A program made the translations under genes and the position numbers. Positions 44,724 to 53,166 of a DNA stretch of 64,000 nt are shown piece by piece. The notes below the pieces were generated by a model, which saw nothing but the letters and a program-made list of their open reading frames with translations, made no database searches and was not told where the DNA came from. Source of the stretch: Shimia aestuarii (lineage in GTDB: Bacteria > Pseudomonadota > Alphaproteobacteria > Rhodobacterales > Rhodobacteraceae); contig NZ_JAKVRD010000004.1 in assembly GCF_022814865.1 (NCBI RefSeq), positions 186,001-250,000 on the forward strand, in the 5' to 3' direction. Positions within the stretch are counted from its first letter, which is position 1. Every line of letters starts with the position of its first letter.

Positions 44724-44754
44724 ATTTTCCTACGACGACGATAAGTACGCCCAT
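44707..44754 (-). CDS. ilvL: ilv leader peptide
   Basis: A 15-residue peptide, MGVLIVVVGKWRMGR, is encoded from an ATG at 44754 with AAGGAG nine bases upstream. Six of residues 3-8 are Val, Leu or Ile, the end products of the pathway ilvBH serves. The final codons overlap the antiterminator arm and the stop is 26 bp before the terminator stem. This is the standard architecture of amino-acid-controlled attenuation. The symbol is by analogy with enterobacterial ilvL. Confidence 0.85.
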   Translation of the reverse strand: MGVLIVVVGKWRMGR

Positions 44755-44783
44755 TTGCTCAGTCTCCTTCGCGTGTGGGCGGG

Positions 44784-44812
44784 ACATTATGGCCGTGGTC
44801 TAGGGGCGTCAA
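44784..44812 (-). promoter_or_regulatory. Promoter of the ilv leader and ilvBH
   Basis: On the minus strand TTGACG (44812-44807), a 17-bp spacer and TAATGT (44789-44784) lie about 30 bp before the leader peptide start. Transcription should begin near 44777. Confidence 0.75.
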
Positions 44813-45036
44813 CCGCGAAAACCCCACCTTTGCATGGAAAATGCGAAAAAAGTGTCGCAGGGAGGGGTGATTTCTTTCTGAAAGTTGCGCGAAGTGGCGG
44901 GGTGGCGCACAGTATCGTCCGCATTTCTGGCGCGATCCGCGTGAAATGTGGGATTCATGAGCGAAAATGTCGAGGTTTCACAAGTGATTTACAGATTAAG
45001 TATATGGAAAATAAAGTATTTTTCTGCTCTTTAGAA

Positions 45037-45050
45037 TTGATCTAAATCAA
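45037..45050. promoter_or_regulatory. Perfect FNR box upstream of cytochrome c peroxidase
   Basis: TTGAT-CTAA-ATCAA matches the FNR consensus exactly. CATGAT at 45072-45077 is a plausible -10, which would put the box near -41.5, the geometry of a class II FNR-activated promoter. The ATG of the peroxidase is at 45116. Confidence 0.88.
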
Positions 45051-45115
45051 AGTTGCGTTCTGCAAAGGTGGCATGATCCGTTCAAACGCGTGAGACTCGA
45101 TCTAGGAGCTAGAAA

Positions 45116-46159
45116 ATGAAACGTCTCTTGACTGCATCGGCCGCCATCGCCTGCGTCATGGGTGCGCAAGCCAATGCAAGCGACCTTCGCGAAGACGCAC
45201 TGGAGTATTTCAAGCCGCTACCTTCGACAGTTCCGGCTGTGAAGGACAACGCGATCACGCCCGAGAAAATCGACCTCGGCAAGGCGCTGTTCTTTGATCC
45301 GCGTATGTCGGCGTCGGGCGTGTTCTCGTGCAACTCGTGCCACAACCTCGCCACCGGCGGGGACGATAATATGCCGACCTCGATTGGCCATGGCTGGCAG
45401 AAGGGGCCGCGCAACTCGCCCACCGTGCTCAACGCCGTGTTCAATATCGCGCAGTTCTGGGACGGGCGCGCGGAAGACCTCAAGGCTCAGGCCAAAGGCC
45501 CGGTGCAGGCCGGTGTCGAAATGGCCAACACGCCGGAAAACGTGGTCGCGACCCTGAACTCGATGCCGCAGTATCAGGACTGGTTCAAAGCCTCCTTCCC
45601 GGAAGAAGCGGATCCGGTGTCCTTTGACAACTTTGCCAAGGCCATCGAGGCGTATGAGGCGACCCTGACCACACCTGCGCCGTTTGATGCCTATCTCAAT
45701 GGCAACGAAGATGCGCTTAGCGCTGAAGAGAAAGAGGGGCTTGCGCTCTTTATGGATAAGGGCTGTGCGTCTTGCCACAATGATGTGAACCTTGGCGGCA
45801 ACGGCTACTATCCGTTCGGTCTTATCGAGAAGCCGGGGGCAGACATCCTGCCGGAAGGCGACAAGGGGCGCTTTGCTGTGACCGAAACCGCGGATGACGA
45901 GTATGTGTTCCGCGCCGCACCGCTCCGCGATATCGACCAGACCGCGCCTTACTTCCACTCCGGGCTTGTCTGGGATCTGAAAGTGGCGGTTGAGATCATG
46001 GCGGAAAGCCAGCTTGGCGAAGAGCTCAGCAGCGATGAAGCCGATAAGATCGTTGCCTTCCTAGGCTCGCTGACTGGCGAAATGCCGATGGTCGAGTATC
46101 CGGTGCTGCCGGCTGAGACCGCAGGCACGCCGCGCCCGAGCGGGATCGTCGTTGAGTAA
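45116..46159 (+). CDS. ccpA: Di-haem cytochrome c peroxidase
   Basis: The 347-residue periplasmic protein reduces H2O2 to water with electrons from c-type cytochromes. A signal peptide (residues 1-21) precedes two c-haem sites, CNSCH (72-76) and CASCH (217-221). The N-terminal low-potential and C-terminal high-potential domains are typical of the bacterial CcpA/MauG superfamily, and the length fits CcpA. A perfect FNR box upstream agrees with the low-oxygen induction known for this enzyme. AGGAG precedes the ATG and a terminator follows. Confidence 0.93.
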   Translation: MKRLLTASAAIACVMGAQANASDLREDALEYFKPLPSTVPAVKDNAITPEKIDLGKALFFDPRMSASGVFSCNSCHNLATGGDDNMPTSIGHGWQKGPRNSPTVLNAVFNIAQFWDGRAEDLKAQAKGPVQAGVEMANTPENVVATLNSMPQYQDWFKASFPEEADPVSFDNFAKAIEAYEATLTTPAPFDAYLNGNEDALSAEEKEGLALFMDKGCASCHNDVNLGGNGYYPFGLIEKPGADILPEGDKGRFAVTETADDEYVFRAAPLRDIDQTAPYFHSGLVWDLKVAVEIMAESQLGEELSSDEADKIVAFLGSLTGEMPMVEYPVLPAETAGTPRPSGIVVE

Positions 46160-46186
46160 ACGCTCAGACGATACGTGAGACACCGG

Positions 46187-46214
46187 AAACGCCGCGCAGG
46201 ACGCGCGGCGTTTT
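46187..46214 (+). terminator. Terminator of ccpA
   Basis: An 11-bp perfect stem (AAACGCCGCGC / GCGCGGCGTTT) with loop AGGAC is followed by T. It may also serve the convergent response regulator gene. Confidence 0.85.
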
Positions 46215-46233
46215 CATGTGACGGGCCGGGGCT

Positions 46234-46893
46234 TTAGAGGCTGACGCCTGTGCCTTGCAGAACGCCATGCTCCATCGCGTAGCGCGTCAGGCCAGCGGTC
46301 GAGGAAATCCCCAGCTTGCGTTTGATGTTCTTGCGGTGGGTTTCGACCGTGCGCACGGAGATATCGAGCGCGATTGCGACCTCCTTGTTGGATTTGCCTT
46401 GGGCCAGTTGCAGCAGCACGGTCTGTTCGCGGCTTGTCAGTGCCTCTCGTTCGCTGCCCTCGGTGGGGGCAATGGAGCCTTGTGCGCCGGTGCAGAGATA
46501 GCGTTCGCCGCGCATCACGGTTTCGATCGCGGTACGGATTTCCTCGGTCGGCACGTCCTTTAGCACGTATCCCATCGCCCCGTGCGAAAGTGCGGTGGAG
46601 ATATATTCCGGACTGTCGTGCATCGACAGGATCAGGATGCGCGTGTCGGGGTTGGCCTCGAGCAGCATTTCCGTCGCGGTCAGGCCGCCGATTTCCGGCA
46701 TGTTGAGGTCCATCAGAACGATGTCGGGATGCATATCTCCCAGCGTATCCACCGCCTCGCGCCCGTTGGTGAGCGTCGCGATGACCTCGATGTCATCGTA
46801 GCTTTCGAGGATCGATTGGATGCCCTCGGCGACCATGGGATGATCATCGACGATGGCAATGCGGATTGTGGCAGGGCCCGCGGGCTCGGTCAT
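46234..46893 (-). CDS. NarL/FixJ-type response regulator
   Basis: The 219-residue protein has a receiver domain (phospho-acceptor Asp62 in IVLMDLNMPE; Lys in YVLKDVP) and a LuxR-type helix-turn-helix (SREQTVLLQLAQGKSNKEVAIALDISVRTVETHRKNIKRKLG). Its ATG overlaps the stop of the histidine kinase gene as ATGA, so the two form one unit. The pair is divergent from the second TRAP cluster, its likely target. Confidence 0.92.
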   Translation of the reverse strand: MTEPAGPATIRIAIVDDHPMVAEGIQSILESYDDIEVIATLTNGREAVDTLGDMHPDIVLMDLNMPEIGGLTATEMLLEANPDTRILILSMHDSPEYISTALSHGAMGYVLKDVPTEEIRTAIETVMRGERYLCTGAQGSIAPTEGSEREALTSREQTVLLQLAQGKSNKEVAIALDISVRTVETHRKNIKRKLGISSTAGLTRYAMEHGVLQGTGVSL

Positions 46894-48314
46894 GCACTGG
46901 CCTTTCTTTTGTCTGGGGAGGCCTCTTCCGGCGGCAGGATATGGCTGAGCGGAACTTCGGCGACAATAACCGTCCCGGAGCGGGAGGAAAAGATGCGCAA
47001 TGTGCCGTCAAGCTGTTCGACGCGCTCTTGCATGTTGCGCAGGCCAAGGCCGGTCTGTGGGTGGCGCGGACTGTCTTGTGGAATGCCTGTGCCGTTGTCT
47101 GTGATGCGCAGGGTGGCGCCGCCGATATGGCCGCGCAGATCGACATCGACCTCGGTCGCCCCGGAGTGGCGCTCGACATTGGTCAGGGCTTCTTGGGCGA
47201 TGCGGTAGAGGGCGTTCTTGGCGTCGTTGTCGAGGCGGTTCCGGAACACCACGGTGTTGAAGGTGGTCTCGATGCCGGTGCGCCGTGCGAATTCATCGGT
47301 CAGCGTCTTGAGGGCAGGGCCAAGACCAAGGTCATCGAGCACGCCGGGGCGCAGGTCGCGGGAGATGCGGCGCACTTCCTGAATGGCGCTCGAGAGGTGA
47401 CTGATGCCGCGGTCGAGCGTTTCGCCGGCCTGATCATCGCCCTTGGCGAAGCGGCGCTTGGCGCTGTCGAGGGCATAACGGACGCCGACGAGAAGCTGAC
47501 TGATGCCATCGTGAAGCTCGCGTGCGACGCGGCCGCGTTCTTCTTCCTGAGCGTCAAAGACCCGTTGTGTCAGAGCCTTGAGCTTGACGTCGGCAAGGCG
47601 GCGTTCGCGGATGTTAATAACGAGGCCAGACATGAACACCATGAGCAGCGCGCCGACGGCGATGGCGAGGATGTATTGTGAGGTGCGGCGCACGCGGGTC
47701 TGCACCTCGGCGCGCGAGGCGGCGACCGTTTCGAGCACGTCGTCGATGAAGATGCCGGTGCCGATCGCCCATCGCCAATCCTGTAGCCCGACCACGTAGG
47801 TCACCATCCGCGCGGTTTCGCTGGTCGAGGGTTTGGGCCAGTCATAGGTGTGATAGCCGCCGCCCTGACGTGCGATGCGGATGAGTTCGTCGGTGATCTT
47901 GGTGCCGTTGATGTCTTCGAGCCCCGTCCAGTTCTTGCCGATGAGGTAGGTCTGGCGCGGGCTGACGAGATTGGTGCCTTCGTAGTCGAAGACAAAGAAA
48001 TAGCCGTCTTGTCCGTAGAGCATGGAGGCTAGGATCTGGGTGACGGCGACCTTGGCCTGTTCATCGTCTGGCGCTGCGCGGCCGTAGATATTGATGAAGG
48101 CGGTGCGCGCGATAGACATATAATTCTTCAGTTCCGCCTTCTTGGCTTCGATCAGGCGCTGTTCGAGAGTGCGGATTTCACGTTCGGCCAGTTGCCGTGA
48201 TTGCGTCGCGACCAAAACGGTGATCGCGGCCACCGCGAGAATCAGCGGCACAGTCGCGAGCAGGAACAGTTTTTGCCCATAAGACGGGCGTGGAGGCGTG
48301 AAAAGGCGGCGCAT
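46890..48314 (-). CDS. Sensor histidine kinase with periplasmic Cache domain
   Basis: The 474-residue kinase has two transmembrane helices (about residues 14-34 and 205-225) enclosing a Cache-type sensor (DGYFFVFDYEGTNLVSPRQTYLIGKNW, GTGIFIDDVLETV). A HisKA_3 domain (His268 in ARELHDGISQLLVGVRYALD) and a HATPase_c domain (NALYRIAQEALTNVERHS, TDNGTGIP, GLGLRNMQERV) follow. Such kinases near TRAP transporters sense the organic acid transported. The start is uncertain: ATG at 48314 lacks a ribosome site and sits 2 nt after an 8-bp inverted repeat (48317-48349). A TTG at 48365 would add 17 residues. Confidence 0.9.
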   Translation of the reverse strand: MRRLFTPPRPSYGQKLFLLATVPLILAVAAITVLVATQSRQLAEREIRTLEQRLIEAKKAELKNYMSIARTAFINIYGRAAPDDEQAKVAVTQILASMLYGQDGYFFVFDYEGTNLVSPRQTYLIGKNWTGLEDINGTKITDELIRIARQGGGYHTYDWPKPSTSETARMVTYVVGLQDWRWAIGTGIFIDDVLETVAASRAEVQTRVRRTSQYILAIAVGALLMVFMSGLVINIRERRLADVKLKALTQRVFDAQEEERGRVARELHDGISQLLVGVRYALDSAKRRFAKGDDQAGETLDRGISHLSSAIQEVRRISRDLRPGVLDDLGLGPALKTLTDEFARRTGIETTFNTVVFRNRLDNDAKNALYRIAQEALTNVERHSGATEVDVDLRGHIGGATLRITDNGTGIPQDSPRHPQTGLGLRNMQERVEQLDGTLRIFSSRSGTVIVAEVPLSHILPPEEASPDKRKASA

Positions 48315-48566
48315 GAATGATTCGTTACGATGTTGCGGAGCCGAATCATAGAGGAGATTTTGCAATCAAAAGCTGTCGGCGAGGGAGGAAATGTGGGGGC
48401 TGCTGAGAAATTGGTCAGTTTTTCTACCGGGAAGATGGGTATCTACGCAGAACTAGGTATTCCAACACGCGGGTTGCATGGCTAGGCTGGCAGAACTTGC
48501 AACGATCCGTCCGCAGGCCGTTCGCGGCGTGCCGGGCTGTAACAATATTCTGGGAGGAATCACTCA

Positions 48567-49649
48567 ATGGATCGTCGTTCTTTTCTTAAGACTTCGGCTA
48601 TGGGCGGCGCAGCTGCTGCAGCCACCACTCTGGCGGCACCGGCCTATGCACAAGGCAAGCGCACGCTGACCATGGTCACCACCTGGGGCCGCGGCCTCGC
48701 AGGTGTGTTCGATGCCGCGCAGCGCACCGCTGACAGCATCACCGCCATGTCCGACGGTCAGCTGACCGTTGAAGTTAAAGCGGCTGGCGAACTCGTCGGC
48801 GCGTTCGAAGTGTTCGACGCCGTGACCGCAGGTCAGGCCGACATGTACCACGGCGCAGACTACTACTTTGTGGGTCAGCACCCGGGCTATGCCTTCTTTA
48901 CCGCAGTTCCGTTCGGCATGACCGCACAAGAACTTGCCAACTGGTACTACCATGGCGACGGTATGGCGCTGCATGACGAGCTGGGCGAAATCTTTGGCCT
49001 GAAATCGTTCCTCGGCGGCAACACCGGCGCACAGGCTGGTGGTTGGTACGCCAAAGAAATCAACGGTCCGGAAGACTTTAACGGTCTTAAGTTCCGTATG
49101 CCGGGTCTCGGCGGTAAAGCCCTCGGCAAGCTTGGCGCATCGGTTCAGAACCTTCCGGGCGCAGAAGTGTACCAGGCCCTCGCATCCGGCGCCATCGACG
49201 GCACCGAGTGGATCGGCCCCTGGGCAGACGAAAAAGCCGGTTTCCAGGAAATCACCAAGTTCTACTACACCGCTGGTTTCCACGAGCCGGGCGCAGGTCT
49301 TTCGGTTGCCACCAACCGCGAAGTCTTCAACAGCCTTTCGCCGGCACACCAGAAGATCGTTGAGATCGCTGCTTCGGAAACCCACCAGTGGAACCTTGCA
49401 CAGTTCCTCAACAACAACGGTGCCGCGCTTCAGCGTCTCCAGTCGGCTGGCGTCAAGACGCTCGAATTCCCCGACTCGGTTTGGGATGCATTCGGCAAGG
49501 CGTCGATGGAAGTCCACGAAGAGAACATGGGCGACGAGCTCTACAAGAAGATCTACGACAGCTTTGCAGCGTCGATGAAGTCTTCCTCGGGTTGGATTCA
49601 GAAGTCCGAAAGCGCCTACCGCGCACAGCGCGACCGCGTTCTGGGCTAA
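48567..49649 (+). CDS. TRAP transporter substrate-binding protein (TakP-like, Tat-exported)
   Basis: The 360-residue protein starts MDRRSFLKTSAMGGAA, a twin-arginine signal ending PAYA near residue 28, so it is exported folded. The mature part has TRAP receptor segments (AGELVGAFEVFDAVTAGQADMYH, GGNTGAQAGGWYAKEI, LKFRMPG, EWIGPW). The Tat signal and the EWxGP motif point to the alpha-keto acid/lactate TakP-type group rather than DctP; the ligand is inferred. A hairpin follows, then its membrane subunits. The divergent two-component pair is the likely regulator. Confidence 0.9.
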   Translation: MDRRSFLKTSAMGGAAAAATTLAAPAYAQGKRTLTMVTTWGRGLAGVFDAAQRTADSITAMSDGQLTVEVKAAGELVGAFEVFDAVTAGQADMYHGADYYFVGQHPGYAFFTAVPFGMTAQELANWYYHGDGMALHDELGEIFGLKSFLGGNTGAQAGGWYAKEINGPEDFNGLKFRMPGLGGKALGKLGASVQNLPGAEVYQALASGAIDGTEWIGPWADEKAGFQEITKFYYTAGFHEPGAGLSVATNREVFNSLSPAHQKIVEIAASETHQWNLAQFLNNNGAALQRLQSAGVKTLEFPDSVWDAFGKASMEVHEENMGDELYKKIYDSFAASMKSSSGWIQKSESAYRAQRDRVLG

Positions 49650-49670
49650 GCCAAACCGCGAAAATAGAAG

Positions 49671-49699
49671 AGGCCCCCCGAGATTTCGGGGGGCCTTTT
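49671..49699 (+). terminator. Intercistronic hairpin after the second TRAP binding protein
   Basis: A perfect 11-bp stem (AGGCCCCCCGA / TCGGGGGGCCT) with loop GATT is followed by T. Like the hairpin after dctP it separates binding-protein and membrane-subunit genes. Confidence 0.85.
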
Positions 49700-49751
49700 C
49701 AGAAAGTCGCGACAGCGCGCCTCATGTAAATCATAAGGGGATGGGGGGATC

Positions 49752-50666
49752 ATGCTGGACGCAATCGTCTGGTTCTTCACCAATATTGCACAAGCCTTCG
49801 TGAATTTCGGATACGCACTCACGCATCCGGGACAATGGCTTTCGTGGATGGGGGGTCTTGAGACCGTTGAGGACAAGCAGGCGCTCATGCGCTTTGTCTA
49901 CTACGGCGGCTCGACCGAGTTTTTCTTTGTTGTCTTTACGATCTTCCTGATCGTGACAGCGGTTGGCTTTTGGCGCCGGTCCTTCTTGTGGGGCTGTGTG
50001 CGCGTGCTTGAGGGCATGGCCAACACCATCGGACGTTTCTTTGCTTGGGCCGGGCTTATCATGGTCCTGCAGCAGATCGTCATCGTCTTCATGCAACGGA
50101 TCTTTACCGTCGCCGAAATCTCGCTCATCTGGAACGTGGATTTCCTGACCCATGATGTCAGTTGGTGGGCGGAAGAGCTCAAGCTTTATAACGCGATGAT
50201 CGTGACGATGTGCGCGACCTACACGTTTGTGCAGGGCGGACATGTGCGGGTCGATCTGGTCTATTCGGCCGTGTCCTACCGCACCAAGAAGGTCATCGAC
50301 ATGTTCGGCTCGCTCATCTTCATGATGCCTGCGGCGGTTCTGACGTGGATGTACGGTTGGTTCTTCATGTGGCGCCACCTCGTGACGCCCAAGGTCTCGG
50401 CCTCGGATAAGGTCGAGCTTTTGATGAAGAAGGCGCGCATTCTCAAGTGGAACGTGGAAACGATCGGTTTCTCGCCCAACGGGTTCAACGCCTATTTCCT
50501 CTTCAAGGTTCTTCTCGTGGCCTTTGCGGGCCTCGTCTTCCTGCATGCAATTGCCTTCTTCTACCGCTCGTATCTCGAGTGGAAGGAAGGCATGGACAGC
50601 GAAGGCAAATACCTCGACCGCGATACGCTCGGCGAGGGTGAAGAAGCCTATGAAGGCACGCACTAA
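49752..50666 (+). CDS. TRAP transporter small membrane subunit, long form
   Basis: The 304-residue protein is longer than a normal DctQ (about 160-220). Hydrophobic helices lie near residues 55-75, 93-115, 155-175, 185-205 and 250-275, with an extra N-terminal amphipathic region and a hydrophilic insert about 215-245. HVRVDLVYSAVS is a DctQ-like element. The C-terminal tail is acidic. It begins 53 bp after the hairpin and is followed 16 bp later by the large permease. Confidence 0.85.
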   Translation: MLDAIVWFFTNIAQAFVNFGYALTHPGQWLSWMGGLETVEDKQALMRFVYYGGSTEFFFVVFTIFLIVTAVGFWRRSFLWGCVRVLEGMANTIGRFFAWAGLIMVLQQIVIVFMQRIFTVAEISLIWNVDFLTHDVSWWAEELKLYNAMIVTMCATYTFVQGGHVRVDLVYSAVSYRTKKVIDMFGSLIFMMPAAVLTWMYGWFFMWRHLVTPKVSASDKVELLMKKARILKWNVETIGFSPNGFNAYFLFKVLLVAFAGLVFLHAIAFFYRSYLEWKEGMDSEGKYLDRDTLGEGEEAYEGTH

Positions 50667-50682
50667 GTAAGGGGCAGAACAC

Positions 50683-53037
50683 ATGCTTTTCGGACTTGAT
50701 GGGGTCGAAATCGGCCTGATTATCGTCTTTCTCTGCCTCTTCGGGGGCATTCTCTCGGGCTTTCCGGTGGCCTTTGCCATCGGCGGCGCCGGGGTCATTT
50801 CTTTCGGTATCATTGCCGCGCTCGATAGCGCAGGCATCCTGATCCATCAGGCCATCGATACCGGATCGGCCATGTATTCCGACCTGATCGCGCAAGGCGT
50901 GCGGCCGGATACGGTTTCGATCTTCCGATACCCGGATTTGCCACGCATCGGCGAGCCGGTCTTCCCGGGTGGCTGGGAACAGGCGATGGATCGGAACCTG
51001 TCGTTTATCGTCAACCGGATGAACGAACGTGTTCTCGCAGGCGCGTCGATCGAGACGCTTCTGGCGGTTCTGATGTTTGTCCTGATGGGGATCACGCTTG
51101 AACGCTCGAAGATCGCCAACGAACTTCTGACGACGATGGCGCGAGTCTTCGGACCGCTGCCGGGCGGTCTTGCCGTTTCGGTGGTCGTGGTGGGCGCGTT
51201 CCTTGCGGCCTCGACGGGGATCGTCGGCGCGACCGTGGTGACCATGGGGCTTTTGTCCCTGCCGACCATGCTCAAGAACGGCTACTCGCCGAAACTTGCC
51301 ACCGGGGTCATCGCGGCCTCGGGGACGCTTGGGCAGATCATTCCGCCGTCGATTGTGATCGTGCTTCTTGGCACGCTGGCGGGTGACCTTTATTCCGCAG
51401 CACAGGAACAGCGCGCACAGGTTGCCGGGTGTTCCGACGCTCTGACCTATCTCGGGGAACCGGCGGTTGTCTCGGTCGGCACGCTTTTTCAGGCGGCGCT
51501 TTTGCCGGGGATCATGCTTGCCGTGCTTTATGCGCTCTATGCCTTCGGTTATGCGCTATTGAACCCCAAGAACGCTCCGGCGGTTGAACTTGGCGCCTCC
51601 AACAGCGAGCCGATTGGCCGCAATCACGGTCTTGTCTGGTTCCTTGGTGTACCGGCGCTTCTCGTGGTGGGGATGATCGGGCTGAGCAATGTCAATCTGA
51701 TCGGCAGTCAGAACGTTATCGTCGACAGCTACTCGGACGCGGGTCAGACCGCGAGCCTGCGCACCAAGGTTGATGACCAGTGTAAAGCGGCGATGATCGA
51801 ACTGCATGGTCAGGCGGCTTGGGATCAGGCCGTCGCCGAACAGGCAGAGATCGACGCGGCGGGCGGCGTGCAGGAATCGCACCAGCTTTCCGATGAAGAA
51901 ATCGCCACGGCGTATCAAGCGAAGCTCGACAATGCCGCACCGATTGGTTCGGGTATTGCGACCGGCTTCCTGCTTCTGGCCTTCGTGCTCACCACTGCGC
52001 GTGGTGTGGGGCCGTCGCAAGACACCCGTCCGCTTATGATCGGGGCCGGGGGCATTCTTCTGGCGCTGATCGTGGATGCGCTCATCATCACGCCGGAGAC
52101 GACACCGGGGATGACGCTTGTCTTCCTTGCAGTGCCAATCCTGCTCACGCTTTATGGATGTCGCTATGCGGCGGGGCTGTTGGGACAGAACGAGCTTCTG
52201 CGGGTGGTCTTCCCGCCGCTCGTCCTGATCGTGGCGGTGCTTGGCTCGATCCTTGGCGGGATCACCAACCCGACCCCGGCCGCGGCCCTTGGGGCAGGCG
52301 GGGCGATCATGCTCGCGGCCTATCGCAAGCTGCAGGAAGAGGACAAATCGGGCCGGATCATCATCTGGTCGACCTTCGCGATCGTCATCATGATCCTCGT
52401 GGGCGTCAACTTTGACCTGCGCGTCAATCAAGAGACGGTGACCGTCGAGAACTGGATCGCCTTTGCGGTGGCCAAGATCACCTATCTCTTCGCGATGTTC
52501 GGCATGATCTATGGCTGCTGGGTTCTGTTCCGGGGCAAGGTTCTTTCGCCCATCGTGCGGGAGACGGCAAAGGTTACGTCGATGGTCTTTACCATCCTGA
52601 TCGGGTCGCAGCTTCTGAACCTTGTGGTGATCTCCTTTGGTGGCGAGCACTATATCCAAGGGTTCCTGAAGTCCTTTGACAACCCGGCGACGGCGTTCCT
52701 CATCGTGATGCTGGTTCTGTTCGTGCTTGGCTTTGTGCTCGACTTCCTCGAGATCATCTACATCGTGATCCCGATTGTCGGGCCGGTGATCTATGGTTCC
52801 TATTTCGATCCGAAATGGGTCACGATCATGATCGCCGTGAACCTTCAGACCTCGTTCCTGACACCGCCCTTTGGCTTTGCGCTGTTCTACTTGCGTGGTG
52901 TGGCACCGAAAGAGGTCACGACGGGGCATATCTACAAGGGGATTGTTCCCTTCGTCCTGATCCAGGTCGTCGGCCTTGCGATCCTTTGGTATTTCCCCTC
53001 GATCGTGACGATCCTGCCGGCGCTGATCCCGAACTAA
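50683..53037 (+). CDS. TRAP transporter large permease subunit, expanded form
   Basis: At 784 residues it is about 350 longer than typical DctM. The core segments are present (ASTGIVGATVVTMGLLSLPTML, ASGTLGQIIPPSIVIVLLG, LDFLEIIYIVIPIVGP, LQTSFLTPPFGFALFYLRG). Two hydrophilic inserts stand out: residues about 58-110 and about 348-425, the second with Gln/Ala/Asp-rich helices and a lone Cys. Extra transmembrane segments follow the second insert (about 425-600). This expanded layout is known in the TakP/FcbT-like TRAP branch. A terminator follows. Confidence 0.9.
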   Translation: MLFGLDGVEIGLIIVFLCLFGGILSGFPVAFAIGGAGVISFGIIAALDSAGILIHQAIDTGSAMYSDLIAQGVRPDTVSIFRYPDLPRIGEPVFPGGWEQAMDRNLSFIVNRMNERVLAGASIETLLAVLMFVLMGITLERSKIANELLTTMARVFGPLPGGLAVSVVVVGAFLAASTGIVGATVVTMGLLSLPTMLKNGYSPKLATGVIAASGTLGQIIPPSIVIVLLGTLAGDLYSAAQEQRAQVAGCSDALTYLGEPAVVSVGTLFQAALLPGIMLAVLYALYAFGYALLNPKNAPAVELGASNSEPIGRNHGLVWFLGVPALLVVGMIGLSNVNLIGSQNVIVDSYSDAGQTASLRTKVDDQCKAAMIELHGQAAWDQAVAEQAEIDAAGGVQESHQLSDEEIATAYQAKLDNAAPIGSGIATGFLLLAFVLTTARGVGPSQDTRPLMIGAGGILLALIVDALIITPETTPGMTLVFLAVPILLTLYGCRYAAGLLGQNELLRVVFPPLVLIVAVLGSILGGITNPTPAAALGAGGAIMLAAYRKLQEEDKSGRIIIWSTFAIVIMILVGVNFDLRVNQETVTVENWIAFAVAKITYLFAMFGMIYGCWVLFRGKVLSPIVRETAKVTSMVFTILIGSQLLNLVVISFGGEHYIQGFLKSFDNPATAFLIVMLVLFVLGFVLDFLEIIYIVIPIVGPVIYGSYFDPKWVTIMIAVNLQTSFLTPPFGFALFYLRGVAPKEVTTGHIYKGIVPFVLIQVVGLAILWYFPSIVTILPALIPN

Positions 53038-53061
53038 CGGGGCGCTTCATAGCAAGACAAG

Positions 53062-53088
53062 AAACGGGGGCCACGCGGCCCCCGTTTT
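53062..53088 (+). terminator. Terminator of the second TRAP cluster
   Basis: An 11-bp perfect stem (AAACGGGGGCC / GGCCCCCGTTT) with loop ACGC and a T-tract lies 25 bp after the permease stop. Confidence 0.88.
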
Positions 53089-53166
53089 GCGTTTCGGTTG
53101 TTGGGCGTGTCGCGAGGCGCTTTAACGGGTTTCCCTTCTCATCGGGATGTGAAACAAATAGGGAAC

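Noticed and set aside
48500-48530. A sigma-54-like promoter before the second TRAP cluster (TGGCAG and TTGCA)
   Set aside because: The GG and GC dinucleotides are separated by 8 bases, not the required 10.
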